A stretch of DNA of 64,000 bases from Chalara sp. BL73 (lineage: Eukaryota; Ascomycota; Leotiomycetes; Helotiales), in the NCBI GenBank assembly GCA_918026815.1, contig CAKJVC010000069.1, positions 62,001-126,000 of the forward strand, written 5' to 3'. Below are positions 1-11,851 of the stretch, in pieces. How positions within the stretch are numbered: position 1 is the first letter of the stretch; each line of letters opens with the position of its first letter. Under the pieces are notes generated by a model. The model worked only from the letters and a program-made list of their open reading frames with translations, did not search any database and was not told where the DNA came from. The translations under genes were made by a program, and so were the position numbers.

Positions 1-1617
1 TACTAATGCCAGGACTGCAGCACTAGCGACGCCCATGAAAGTATCGGATTGCGAGGACAAGTCGACTTTGCTAGATAATTCATTGTCTATCCGCTTCTTG
101 ACATTTTCTTCAAGCTGCTGTGTATTTGTATGCCAGTAGTCGGCTGTGTTCAGAACAAGAACCGTATTCTGAAGGCTGGGACCGCCAGGAGTTTGGAGGA
201 AGTACAGTAAAACCTGTTGAGCATATTCATCCAAGTATTTGGCCAAAATTCTGGAAAGGTCAAGTAGCTTGTCACCAGTGGAGAGTTTTGCACATTGGGC
301 CAGTGTTAGTTTGTAGAAGTGGAATAGTTCGATGGATGATGGTATGACTGCTTGGTTACTGAATTCTTCATCAGCTGATATAAGCGGTTGATTGCGGTAT
401 TTTGGTATCATTGTGGCTAGTTGTCTGTCCTGGGACTCTACCCAGAGGCTTAGATATGGCTCAAAGGCTTCTGATATAGACCTGTCGAATGTATGCGGTT
501 TTTCTTCCATCGAGCTGAGAGTGTCTATGCTCGCCCTTGGGTCGCTAGCAAACCTCTTCTCTAGGTTCTGCTCAAAATCCATCGTCTCCTGTAGACAACT
601 TAATAGGAGATTAACATCGATCTTTGGTCCATCCGCTCTCCTCATGCTTCTCTCCAAAATACCTTTGAAATCATCCCTCGTCCCTTCACAGAAGGAATTC
701 GCCAAAACTTCATTGACCCTCCAATGTACTGGAAATATTCCGACATGCTCATCGTCATAGGTCTTGAGCATTCTCTTAAACCAACTGTATCTCCGCCCGA
801 TATTGTCGAGACTGCCGGCCTCATCATTGCCTCTAAAAACTTGTCGATACTCTCGTAAGTGCGTATTTACATACCACGTCACTAGTCTTGACCGAGCGTG
901 CTCTCCCAAAGCATCAATTACCAGGCATGCTTCTGCTAGCGTCACTTTCTTGGTGCCCACCTCCCCTTTCGCAAATGCCATTTCAAAGTCTTCGCAAACT
1001 TGCTCTAGCAACTCTCTTTGTAATTCCGCCACATTTCGACTCAAGGTCGCGATCTGATTGATGCTTCGATAGCTATTGAAATGCTTCATCAATTGCAACA
1101 CTGCCTGCAATAAACTTGCGCATTCTCTATACTGTCTGGTTTTCGCTAATCCCCTCAGCTGCTCAAATGCAGTCGCAAGCATCTGTAATCGCTTCAAGGC
1201 CGTCATAGAAAGCGTAAGGTTGCGTTTCATGCCGTCTAGCATTCTTATATCTTTCGTCATGGAGGTAATGGTTTGCTCTGTTTCGAGAGCGCGTGTCCGC
1301 ACACTTTCAATCTTTCGGAATAGAGTCGCAAGTTCGGCTTTCGCAGATTGCATCCGTTGGAGGGAGGAATCGGAGCTATATGCCTGGTCGGCTACGAGGC
1401 CCGATATCGAGGTAGAGAGAACATTCTGATGGTGCTGGAGCGCTGCTGCAGTTTCTCCGACTGCACTTAGGGTAGATGGATGGGAGAATATCGTATTTAG
1501 GTGGTCAATTGGGTCGTAGTCAACTTGAAAGCGCAGTCGTTAGCTAGAGGAGGCTATAAAGAGGTTCAGAGGCCTACCAGCATCTAAGGGAGATGAGGCG
1601 GGAGACGCCCCATTCAT
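1..1617 (-). CDS. VPS53: Vps53, GARP tethering complex subunit (5' part; 3' end outside window)
   Basis: Vps53 is a subunit of the GARP complex, which tethers endosome-derived vesicles at the trans-Golgi. Exon 1 is 1617..1578 and exon 2 runs from 1523 off the left edge; the 54-nt intron has a GCTAAC branch site 14 nt before its AG. The join gives a start MNGASPASSPLDAVDYDPID followed by HLNTIF, as expected for the Vps53 N-terminus. The frame then stays open for 507 more codons, with family-like stretches such as MTALKRLQML, RGLAKTRQYRECAQLLQAV and ELLEQVCEDFEMAFAKGEV. About 521 residues are visible, mostly predicted helical coiled coil as in this family; the C-terminal part is missing only because the window ends. 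A longer in-frame alternative start was not found. The identification rests on remembered family sequence and is strong. Confidence 0.93.
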
Positions 1618-2864
1618 CGCGAAGAGAGTCAATTCTAGGGGGAAAGTGTTGTGAATGATTGTTTAGAGCATATAGATTCCATGAATCCGCTGTTTCAGTC
1701 AGACGAGAGGCTGCGCTTAGCACGTATTGTAAACTCTTGATCATTTGAGATGTGTTCTTGCATAAAATAATATCCCAGAAGTCATAATTTTTATGCAGGC
1801 TTGGCATATGGTAGCCAACCACGATGTCGAACATGTTGTCTAACATAATTTTATTCAAATTTAGTCTTAAACTATAAACGCGCCAAGATACATAAGGGTG
1901 ACTATCGGCTTGTTCTTTCTTCATTGCATACCTTGAGCCTACCTGTCAGTTCTCATAAGCACCATCTTGAGAAGGGCCATATGAATTCTCAAACCACTTC
2001 ATCAACTGCATGTTCATCTTCCATCCTGTGTAAACGGCTCAATCAAGTTTAGTTTGAGATGACTTTGAGTATTGTCCATTATGAGGCTTCTCTGATCTGG
2101 GGATGGATGTTGCTTCCGATTCAAAGGCGTTTTCAAGGCATTGCAAGCATGCACAGACGTTGTCTGTGCACTTCTGCGTCTTTATGTTATGTATATATGC
2201 TGCGATGGTGAATTATTGGTCAAGTTTAGCCTGTTTATTTCACAAGGCGTTGTCTCTATGCTATTTTTCGGACATTCAGATGAGCTTGGCCGGGGTTTAT
2301 CAACGGCTGGCATCTCTTAAATGGCCGATGCAACAGGCAAATTCCTTTTCGTGTTCTACTTCCCAATCACTTTTGTCCAGTGAGTACTACGGACAGCACG
2401 AACGTGTGACGCTGCATGGAACGCAATTTTAGTGCGGCACATCAAAATGCATGTATTTAGCCAAAAGTGTAATGTACGCATTCCAATACCAGCTTAAGTG
2501 AAAAGTTTTGCAAATGCATGGAATTTGGCACTACCAAGACATGCGATTTTCATTGTAGCTTCCCAATATCATGTGTTTAGACGGATCAGTTCTTAATTCT
2601 GTTATTTTGCAATATGTAGCTGATAAGCACACATTCCCGACAACTGAGGCGCATGACCTGCAGCGGATGTAGTAAACGAGCAATTTGGGACTATTCTGGA
2701 GATTGGGAGAACACGGCTGTAGAGTCTTGTGGTGTGCGGGGAATGGAGATGACTGATTTAAAAATCTTAAGATATACTACTATTACAAGCCCTCAAAACC
2801 TGGCAGCAAGTTGTAGTGCCATGAGCATCTATAGTGTGTATAGTTCCTGAATTGTTAGTTCATC
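1618..2864. other. Intergenic region between VPS53 and the FAD oxidase
   Basis: This 1.2-kb stretch separates two divergently transcribed genes and should hold both promoters. Short open frames occur on both strands (for example 1574-1924 minus and 2103-2432 plus) but none has a recognisable domain or splice pattern. I see no repeat or RNA gene here. Confidence 0.5.
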
Positions 2865-4805
2865 ATGGCTGTATATACTGTTCCTCTTGCGCTTCTTCTG
2901 CTGCTCTATAGCAGACTCTGTTATCTCGCAGATGCAGCGGCTCAGATTTCCTACGACGCGACTCCATTACCGCAAGAGGACTTCGAGAAAAATCCAGACA
3001 TAGCTCCTGCGACAGTACACGGCAGCAGCAGACTGAGTGAGGTTCAAGGTTGCCGAGCCTTTCCAGGAGATACCGATTGGCCAATTGAAGATGATTGGAG
3101 TCGCTTCAATGAATCTATAGGGGGTGTGCTTCTCAAACCTGTTCCAGCAGGTGCAGTCTGCTACCAAGGACCTTATTACAATGAAACAGAATGTAGCAAT
3201 ATAGTCAGACGTGGAGGGTCTACTCACTTTTACCTCGATGATCCATTAACAGTCTTGACAGAATGGCCACAAGGCAGGACATGCCCAGCTACCTTGACCC
3301 CTGAAGGGAATTGCACGTTGGGTGGATCTCCACCATATGTCGTGAACGCAACAAATGCAAAACACGTTCAAGCAGCCGTCAATTTCGCTCGGAATAAAAA
3401 TCTACGTCTAACCATCAAGTATGTCAAGACATGCTGCCCATCCTTATATGTTGGCCCTTCTAATGCTAAAATTTCTAACAAAAAAATCAGGGGTAGCGGT
3501 CATGAATTTGGTGGAAGAAATACTGGGGCCGGGGCGCTTGGTGTATGGACCCATTATCTCAAAGACTTCGAATACATTCCAGAATATACAATTGGCCAAT
3601 ACAATGGAACTGCAGTCAAGTATGGTAGCGGTACAGAGACCTGGGAGCTATTCAACCACATGGCAGATTTCAACTTTACAATTCCCGCCGCTGGAGTTGG
3701 AACAGTAGGGGTCGGTGGAGGATGGCTCAGTGGCGGAGGACACTCAACCATCGTTTCAAGATACGGCTTAGGCTCAGATCAGGTTCTCTCCTTGCAAGTT
3801 GTCACAGCGGACGGATCTCTCCTCACAGCGAATCCAAAATCAAACAAGGATCTGTTCTTTGCTCTACGTGGCGGAGGAGGGGCTACTTTTGGCGTGATCA
3901 TCTCTGTTACGGCAAAGGCATATCCAGGCAAAATCTACACTACCGCTACGTCACTAAACCTCTTCTACGACAGCACCCAAGACTCTACTATTCCAAACAA
4001 TGATACTTTTTGGCAAGGTGTCAGCCTGTACTACCGCTTTGCGCAAAAAGTAGTTGATGCCGGCGGCCTTGGTTTCAGCTATATCTACCCAGGCGAGAAC
4101 GACAGCTACCAATTTACCACAACATCCACATTCATAGACAAGTCACCCGAGGAAGTAGTAGCCTTCATGCAGCCTCTCTATGATGATCTTGCTGCAATAG
4201 GCATCAACGAAAGAAACAGTAAGCCACTTGCTCCGGCGCTATGGGGTTCCCGTCGTTCTGCACCTGGCTACAGCCCCGGAAATCTACGCTATACTTCCCG
4301 TCTCTTCCCAAGCACATACTGGGCCGACGACGATCTGTGGGATGCATCCATGTCCGCCATCCGCAAAGCCGTTGAGGCAGGTTATACCTTCCACGGCACC
4401 CTGCATAAACCGAGCAGGGAGATCGCTGGTTGGCCTGGTGTCGATAGCGCTGTGAATCCTGCATGGCGCATTGCGAACCTTCATGCTATGCTCTTCTACA
4501 AAGACCAAAGTGGGAAGTTAACCGCAGAGCAGGCGGCAGCGGCTCAGGTTGACATCAATAAGTATATGGACACCTGGCGAGCGCTGACTCCTGGTTCAGG
4601 GGCTTATATCAATGAAGCTGATCCTGCGGAGCCGAACTGGCAGGATAGTTTCTTTGGGGACTTGTATCCACGCTTGTTACGCATAAAGAGGGTGAGGGAT
4701 CCGTGGAATCTGTTTTGGGCGCCGACCACAGTAGGGAGTGAGTCCTGGAAGGTTGTTACGAATTACCCTTTCTCGCAGAATGGGAGGCTGTGCCGGGTTA
4801 GGTGA
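2865..4805 (+). CDS. Secreted FAD-linked oxidoreductase (VAO/BBE-like family)
   Basis: Exons 2865..3418 and 3491..4805 give 622 residues. The 72-nt intron lies in frame without a stop, so the unspliced frame also reads through; splicing restores the family motif LTIK-GSGHEFGGRNTGAG, while the unspliced version inserts 24 unrelated residues. The intron has GTATGT, a TTCTAAC branch and CAG. The N-terminus is a hydrophobic signal peptide ending near AADAAA-like small residues, so the protein is probably secreted; several N-x-S/T sites follow. The FAD_binding_4 domain covers roughly residues 150-340, with His189 in GSGHEFGG as the likely 8-alpha-histidyl flavin attachment. The second site typical of bicovalent members has GVGTVGVGGG instead of a Cys. 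A BBE-type C-terminus (NLFWAPTTVGSESW) closes the protein. The substrate is unknown; relatives oxidise alcohols, sugars or alkaloids. Confidence 0.92.
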   Translation: MAVYTVPLALLLLLYSRLCYLADAAAQISYDATPLPQEDFEKNPDIAPATVHGSSRLSEVQGCRAFPGDTDWPIEDDWSRFNESIGGVLLKPVPAGAVCYQGPYYNETECSNIVRRGGSTHFYLDDPLTVLTEWPQGRTCPATLTPEGNCTLGGSPPYVVNATNAKHVQAAVNFARNKNLRLTIKYVKTCCPSLYVGPSNAKISNKKIRGSGHEFGGRNTGAGALGVWTHYLKDFEYIPEYTIGQYNGTAVKYGSGTETWELFNHMADFNFTIPAAGVGTVGVGGGWLSGGGHSTIVSRYGLGSDQVLSLQVVTADGSLLTANPKSNKDLFFALRGGGGATFGVIISVTAKAYPGKIYTTATSLNLFYDSTQDSTIPNNDTFWQGVSLYYRFAQKVVDAGGLGFSYIYPGENDSYQFTTTSTFIDKSPEEVVAFMQPLYDDLAAIGINERNSKPLAPALWGSRRSAPGYSPGNLRYTSRLFPSTYWADDDLWDASMSAIRKAVEAGYTFHGTLHKPSREIAGWPGVDSAVNPAWRIANLHAMLFYKDQSGKLTAEQAAAAQVDINKYMDTWRALTPGSGAYINEADPAEPNWQDSFFGDLYPRLLRIKRVRDPWNLFWAPTTVGSESWKVVTNYPFSQNGRLCRVR

Positions 4806-5627
4806 AGACTACACTTGTGAGTCCTAAGGAAATTGATCTCACATTTTGTGCCAGAAGCCGAAATCGACCAGTCCTTGATACACACATGTCTTTTCTGACA
4901 GAGCGGTTTCATGCTATGGGTTCTATATGTCTGGCGAGATCTGCAAGAGCCCGAAATAATACAAGTGTACCATCGCGTCTACATAATATTATTGGTTGTT
5001 GGTCACAATGCATTTTGCTTCGCTGAAGTGACACTGCCTACGCCCGCCCCCCAAATATTTCTTAAAAATTTTTTTTTGGCTTATTCTCGCTTCAGGGCAA
5101 ACAGTCCTGCCAATGAAGCATTCGCCATTGCTCCTGTACATCAAAGCATAAGCTCCGCCGCCTCAATTGGTAGAACTCCCATACCCGCGCCACCGAGGCG
5201 GCCTTCTCGTAAAGGCCGCTGCAAATACAAGTTCAAATCTAGTGTGGAGACCTGCAGTATCCTTCGGAGCCGAAATACCATATTACCGTCTATTTGTTTA
5301 GAAATCATACCCTACTGTGGATCATCAGGTTGCCTGTTTAGCTCTCTTTCTAAACGAAGGTGGGGCACTATGTCAATTTAGAAAAGATGATCTTGTAACA
5401 TTTTGCTGGCTGCTGATCGTGGATGGCTTGATTTGACCGGATATGTTTCTTTTCTTGCATACTTGAAGTATGGGTTTAAGAACGTTGGACTTTTGCTTTC
5501 TCAATAATAACGTAGATAACAAGAAGATGTTTACGCAGTGGTGAGCAACAGATAGGTCGTAGAGCGAATTAAAGAATAGTATTAGACTATAAGAAACGCA
5601 AAGTGGTATCATCCAAAGAAACTGCTG
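4806..5627. other. 3' intergenic region with a tRNA-like, hairpin-forming patch at 5151-5240
   Basis: This is the space between the convergent ends of the FAD oxidase and the membrane protein. Most of it is featureless, with a C-run and T-run at 5043-5076. Positions 5157-5164 (GCCGCCTC) pair perfectly with 5195-5202, and 5198-5205 (GCGGCCTT) pair perfectly with 5212-5219, so the two stems overlap and exclude each other. A tRNA A-box-like CTCAATTGGTAGA (5162-5174) and a B-box-like AGTTCAAATC (near 5232) are present, but no tRNA cloverleaf can be closed. Confidence 0.4.
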
Positions 5628-7872
5628 TCAAACATAAAAGCTATCCTTTCTCGCCACACCAGTTTCCTCCATCCTCGCAAACGCAAGTCTTCCCACCTCG
5701 CCACGCCCCTCGTCCACATTCCCCAACCTCACTCTCAGGTCCTTCATGAGTCTTGCTCTGTCCATACCATCTAGGTTTGCGCCACCATCCGGCATCCTCA
5801 CCCACGGGCTTTCCTTGGCTAAACTACTTACATAGCCCAAATAATCTGGAACAACCGTGTTCCTCGAGAAAATCACGCCTCCAACAGCAGAGAAGAGCAT
5901 CGCAGAGGTCGCAAATAGGAAGATTCCAACCCACTGGAAGGATGCTTTATAGATGCGTATCTGGGCCTCTAACGTTGCCGGGACGGTGAACGCCGCGGTT
6001 TGGTTCTGTATCATTTCTTGAATTTCTGCTTGACTGGCTGGGACGAAGGATGCGGCGTTACCACCAACAAGCTTGTCGACCATCCCGTCAAAGGAGCCGC
6101 CGATTGTGTAGGCTGTGGTGTTGTACATGCTGCCGTAGATGAATGTGTTGAGGATCTGCCCGAGGCGTTCGCCGAAATCGGACAATGAAATGTTTTCAAG
6201 TGCTAATGGAGTTTGATCGCCCAGAAGATTAGAAGATGCTCCAGCGATTATGCTATCAGTTGAGAAGGGATCATAGAGGTATCGCTGTGCTGGATTATTG
6301 TCCGCAAGCGGGCTCAGATTTGGAACGAGCGCTGATACTCCGAAGACTACTTCGCGGAAGCTGAGGTAGGTGATATAGGAAGGATTATGGGGCAGCCTGG
6401 AAAGCCTTTGAGCCGTCACTTTGCAAACCTGAGTATCGTCGTCCTTTTCACACGTGACTGATGATTCAACGTAGACCTGAAAAGGTGTACAGAAAACATT
6501 CGTTGCGTTATCTTGGGAATCAAATTCCTGATACAGAAGGACGCCCGGTTCTGGCGCAGTAACGTCCTCCCCGAGACAGTCCGGACATGATTGTGGATAA
6601 GTCCAGACAAGGCCAGAGCCGTCGCTTGGCTTTGTGAGAGCTACGGCATCGACACCTTGGTAGCCCAGGGCAAATGCGCTTGCTGGGTTTACTGTATCGT
6701 TGCTTAGGAAAGGGCCAGTAGCAGATATCAAAGCTGACTTGTTTGTTGTATTGAAAGGAACTGGCCGTCCTTGCGCATCAACTGGATGATTGGAGTTTGT
6801 GTGGGATTGCTCGGTACAGTTCAGTTGAAGGTATGAAGATTCAATAGTGACAGTAGTGTTCCCAAATCCTATTCCAGAAAGTGGAACTCCAAAAAGGCTC
6901 GAATAAGATGGGTTGGCGCTCGCTTCAATTTGAATCCAACCATTTTCGTCGGGCTTTGCAGTAGTGTTGATTACACTTGAATAATATGGTATTTTCACAT
7001 TACCCCACAAATCCATGCTGCTGGCCTTCACAGCAGTTGGTGCAAGTAAGGATGATCCGAATAACATCGTGAACCCACTAAACCACGTGCCTTTAAAGAT
7101 ACCATCTGGAGCTGCATAGCTTTGCTGTCTCGTATTGATGTAGCTGACGTTAACTTCAGATATCACTGGACTCAATGGTGTTTCCAGAATATACAGCACA
7201 GCTTGACTACCGATAGGTGATAATGACCAAAGTACAATCAAGCCTAGTCCAATCAAATTGAATTTCCGGAGGTGAACTTGGGTGGTGATAGAACTGGCAA
7301 CTGTGCGACTTCCCATGAGCTGCTCGAGAAGTCCCAGGCTCGACCCTTGCTCTAACTTCCAAGTCGCAAACTTCACGGCAGCTCTACCGGTAACGTATGC
7401 GAAGAAGATTGGGAATAGTGTAGCAGCCTGACTCTTTGTGAGAACGCCGCTCAGATTGATAGTAATATATACTTACGCCATTGATTGCTTGTTTCAATAT
7501 CGACAGGATCGTGTTGTTGACCTGACGTCCATTGAGAGCTACCACTACAGCAGCAACAATGAAAAACGGGAACGATATAAAAATGACAAAGGAGTCAACT
7601 ACTAGGTCCCTGTACCACCGAGGGCGACGCTTTTCCCTTAATTGATGAGGGCGGGAGGACCATGGCATGGACTTTGGACGTTGGTTCCATCTATTTGGCG
7701 GGGCATTCCAATTGGGCAACTCTCTATTTTCCACCGGCGAGTCCTGTTCTATAGTCTTTTCCGAGTTCCCATCATCTGACTTTGATAAATCGAATATGAA
7801 TTCCGGCGAGGTCGAAGGCGATTGTACGCCATTCGGAGGGACTTCGAATCGCACATTTGGCCGAGCTGACAT
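5628..7872 (-). CDS. Fungal multi-spanning membrane protein of unknown function
   Basis: Exon 1 is 7872..7477 and exon 2 is 7427..5628, joined by a 49-nt GTAAGT...CAG intron, giving 731 residues. The join produces QAINGAATLFPIFFAYVTGR, continuing a membrane segment across the splice. The first 85 residues are hydrophilic and likely cytosolic. Hydrophobic segments follow at about residues 90-113, 133-147 and 190-210, then a large extracytoplasmic domain of about 420 residues rich in N-x-S/T sites and with several cysteines, then a final membrane segment around 635-660 and a short charged tail. The motif KLEQGSSLGLLEQLMGS after the second segment resembles that of many uncharacterised filamentous-fungal membrane proteins. 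I know no function for this family and propose none. No operon-like context; it ends convergently with the FAD oxidase. Confidence 0.85.
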
Positions 7873-10733
7873 TGAAAATGGCTATTTTCAAAATAGACAC
7901 AAAAGTTCCAATGAGAGACAAAGTGCGTGCTGATCCATGCTGAGCTATTTTGGAGGGAATCAGCTTTTAAGATAGTTTGCCCCATAATGATCGATGTGAT
8001 CCCGCCTCCGTGCACGAATCTGGAGGGCATGTCCACGGATGATTTCCGAAACCAACGATGAATCAGACGTTATCTCCCGAAGGGGCTATGTTCAGGGGGT
8101 GGATGGAAGATAATTCCTGGCCTGCCAACTTTGCGGCGCAAAGATCGAATACCGATATTATTGCGATAAGAGAGAACCATGTCTGGGAAAGTTAAGCAGA
8201 TATTCAACAACAGCGTGTCTGGTATGCTCATAGCGAAGGCACGATCCATTAGAAGGTATTGGAGTACAAGCTCAAGTGGTTCGAGGTTCATCCCGAATAA
8301 TGTGTGGTGTGCAGCACGAACCCCTTCTTTACTACACAAAAAATGCAAGGCTGAAACAGGAACTGTGATATGTGCTGTAGGTGTTACTCACAGGCAAGTA
8401 GCCCCAAGCACGGACCATTCATACAAACAAAAAGACACGACATCTTCAGCTCATCATTGGACCCCATCGATAACTTTAAACCTGAGATGCGACCTCCTTC
8501 TTGGAAAGCTTGTGCTAGAACAAGGGGAAATGAAATCCGGATTCCATCTGCGGCGAGCTTGTATCAAGTGATATGAATTCACCGTAGACATTCCTGTCTC
8601 ATCCCACACATCAGGATAACAATTATTCTAACAGAACAATTGTTTATGACCTGGGGCATACTGGGTGAGATGGAATGTGGAAGTGTATTTCTAAATGGAA
8701 GAAAGGAGAGGTGAATGGGGAGATCGGTTAGTGTGTATCTACAATCTACGTGTGTCTACCTAAACACACGCCAAGTTCCCGACCCGATCCGACCCGGGCT
8801 ACATGGATGGAACGGCCCATCACGTCCCATTATTATTTCGATGCCCCCGCTTATGCCATCTTAAGCTGAGAAGTTTCAACTATAGGCACTACTCTACTGC
8901 AATAATTTACGCCTCTTCACCTCATTCTGCAGTAGGCCTGATGAACATCGTTTCTGTTTCATACCAACAGGCACATTTGAAACTCGTACATGGACATAAT
9001 CTCGTGCGCCCATCACTGTCACTATCACATTAGCATCTTGTAGCCGCATGCCGAGCATTCGCCATTTACCCTTCCCAGACTGTGCTTTTTACTTGCCGGG
9101 TTTGTGTATGCCTCCGATGGCATCCTAAAGTTTCAGCACTGCTAAATTTTACACCCTTATATAATTCGAATCAAATCAGAAGTTTGATTGTCATGAATGC
9201 CTCAAAGATCTGGACCAGAGCGGGGTTCAACACCTCTTGGTATCTCCAACCAAACAGCTAGCGACCTACAACCTGATCATTGTCGAGACGGATGTAAAAT
9301 ATTCGGAGTACGATCATGCCGCAGCTCGAGACCGATTGGGTGATGCCCAGATAGGAGTGCTACTGGCGTGAAGTGGCTGTGCTATTGAGGAACCTCCCTT
9401 GGATATGTCGATTTATGTTAGATGTCGAGGAATATCAATGGTACGGCCACTCACAAGTGTGGATGAATCGATGCAAGATGATGCGAGTGCACGTGGGATA
9501 GTTTTTAATTTTATATCCCGTTCTATTAATGCGGGAGAGTCTATTGTTTTCTTGGCTCTTGGTGTTAGTTTAGCGTAACATTCCACGAAATTTACGCCAA
9601 CATGCGGGTTTGCTCAAGCCCATTGTATATCCTTTTATTTTATCTGCTCACTTTCTCCAAATCCTTAGCTTTCGAGCCTCACAATAGGTAAGATGGCTAT
9701 GGATCGTCTGTTACAAATCTCATTCCCCGTGGGTTTCGCCCATATAAGCAAGCCAATCTCGCAGCCAGAGACTAGCAATGATAAAAATGGCAAAACCGCC
9801 TGTCGAGCTTATCTCATGTATAGGTGACAGGAATTCTTAGAGGTAGCAAACCAAACATGCCTTCGACGAGACTTCGTACCCACGACATTCTAATGGCCTT
9901 ACTGACATTCTATTTGTCGATGCCAGGAACTTGTTTGGCGGAACATATACAGGGGAGCTCTATATTACCTTAGGTTATTCTTAGGGGTGGTTAGCCAATT
10001 TTAGCCCTAGAGTATAATGTCGTTGGGCTTCCTTGACCTCCTGCTAGGACATTTGGAGCCGTGTTGAAATCATAGCACAAGATACCTCCCAGCTTAGTTA
10101 GGATATCGGTACGAACATCACTCTACCCCTAATATGGCGAGATTTCAGAGGCCATCAAGATAATATAGCAGCCCAGTCGATTCTAGCGAATCCGGCTTGG
10201 TCGCGTTTACGATAAGTAACTAGAAATAGACTGTGATCAACTTGACTCCTGCTACTGAATCAAGAGTGGAGAGAAATCGAAAGATCTTGTATAGTATCTA
10301 TCGTAGATAAATGAATGGTGTGGCCAGACCGACGGATAATATCTCGGGCTATTGACCCAGATTGTGTAACGTTGATACATCACAGCTGGTTGTGACCAGG
10401 GCGCTAATAGATAGGAGAATGTTCAGTTCCTTCAGAAAGGCAGAAAATAGATGATCCAAAGATCCCTCGTCTTTCAAACGGGAGGTAACACAAAATGGTA
10501 GTCCTTTCCAGCCAAGCCTTCATGGGGCAGTTGACAGCGCTGTGCAGCTGAAAAAATAGTGGTGCCCGTCAGGGGTTCTCAGGCTTGACTTGAGTACGCT
10601 CAACCCCACTCTTCTCATCCACAAATTTTACATTTCTCAGCTCCTCCCTTACAGAAAGGACCATTAGAGTTTCAAAGCTTCATATTCTCCTGGTAGCTTT
10701 TGTGAGGCTCTGCACAGTCTACGGTTCGTTGCA
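7873..10733. other. Intergenic region without supported genes
   Basis: These 2.9 kb contain only short open frames (for example 8070-8348 minus and 8179-8571 plus, which overlap head-on) that show no domain and no convincing splice sites. The last 100 bp before 10734 are pyrimidine-rich and are probably the core promoter and leader of the Mpv17-like gene. No repeats were recognised by eye. Confidence 0.5.
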
Positions 10734-11465
10734 ATGCCACCTCCCATAGTGATATCGACAGTGCAAGCTGCCATCCTGAGCGCGATCAGCAATGTCTTTG
10801 GTCAGATGATCGCACAATACAAAAATAATGTTTGTGGTACTTTCCCAAGCACTCTATGGATATGTGACTGATCTGTCAACAGGTAGCCCTCTCGATTGAT
10901 CCTGTTCCAGTGCTCCACTTCATTCTGCTCAGGTTCTTGAACGGACCTCCACAATTCCTCTGGCAGCAAACTCTGGAATTCTATTTTCCCAGCAAGACCC
11001 GGGATCATGCCAAGGTAATTTGGCCAGAGCAAACATTTCTCATCTCCATATGGACCATTAAACTAAGAATATCTTGTAGATCGTTGCAACAAAACGAAAA
11101 GAATCTGCTGAACCAGCCGGAGAACTCCGGACGGACTGGGGTAACACATTCAAGAAGTATCTCCTAGACCAAACAATCGGCAATGTTCTAAATTCCTTCA
11201 TGTATATCGTCATCATGGCTTCTCTCCAAACTAGAAGCGCGGACCAAGTCTGGGAGATGACGGTGCGGGGGGTGACGCCTATGATGAGGGCGCGGATGAA
11301 GTTCTGGCCTGTCGCTGCTTTCGTTTCCTTTGCGCTGGTGCCGCCAGCTAGGAGGGTATTATTCAATAATTTGGTTGGGATGACTTGGGTAAGTTTATCT
11401 TGAGATCTTTGGATGGAATTTGATGCTAATTTAGAGACCAGGGCATTATTTTGAGTTTGATGTAG
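10734..11465 (+). CDS. Mpv17/PMP22 family integral membrane protein
   Basis: Four exons (10734..10829, 10883..11014, 11080..11388, 11442..11465) encode 186 residues, the usual size of this family. Start MPPPIVISTVQAAILSAISN and the second exon with DPVPVLHFILL and FLWQQTLEFYFP match fungal PMP22/Mpv17-like proteins. Exon 3 carries the family core LLDQTIGNVLNSFMYIVIM and RMKFWPVAAFVSFALVPPARR; the 24-nt last exon adds GIILSLM, matching the usual W-G-x-x-LSLM ending. All three introns keep phase 0 and have AG ends. Family members are small four-helix proteins of the peroxisomal or inner mitochondrial membrane thought to act as channels; which organelle applies here cannot be told from sequence. 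Confidence 0.88.
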
Positions 11466-11851
11466 ATGAGAGGGTATGCATGATGTTAGCAATTCGTGGC
11501 CTGGGTATGCAACTGGCCCCCGCTCTATCTTTCTCCATACATGAAGCATCGTAGAGGACGAAATATTCTTGTAGACGCCGAGAAAAGCTATCTGGCGAAC
11601 AACATCACCAAGGCGGGCGAGTTAGACTCGTGGTCCTCGGACAGGATCTATATGTATTTTAGGGTGAGATTTGAGTTCTCCAAGCCTAAAATAGGCAAGT
11701 AGCCAATTACAGTCCGAAAACCAGAATACAAAGTACCCATATTCCGATGTATGCATGTCTAAAATGTGACAGCCTCAGCACGGGTCATCTGACTGCAACA
11801 TGATATTTTTCTGCCGTGTATTGAGTCTGCTCGTGTAGTGCGATTTGATGG
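11466..11851. other. Short convergent 3' intergenic space
   Basis: This 386-bp space lies between two genes that point toward each other. Nothing beyond presumed 3' untranslated sequence is visible. Confidence 0.5.

Noticed and set aside
1574..1924. 116-codon minus-strand frame upstream of VPS53
   Set aside because: It overlaps VPS53 exon 1 in another frame, and only the VPS53 frame gives a conserved protein across the splice.
5151..5240. tRNA gene call
   Set aside because: A-box-like and B-box-like words are present, but no anticodon stem or complete acceptor stem can be formed and the spacing is too long.
8070..8571. Two overlapping head-on frames of 92 and 130 codons
   Set aside because: No domain, no splice pattern and mutually antisense; most likely chance frames.
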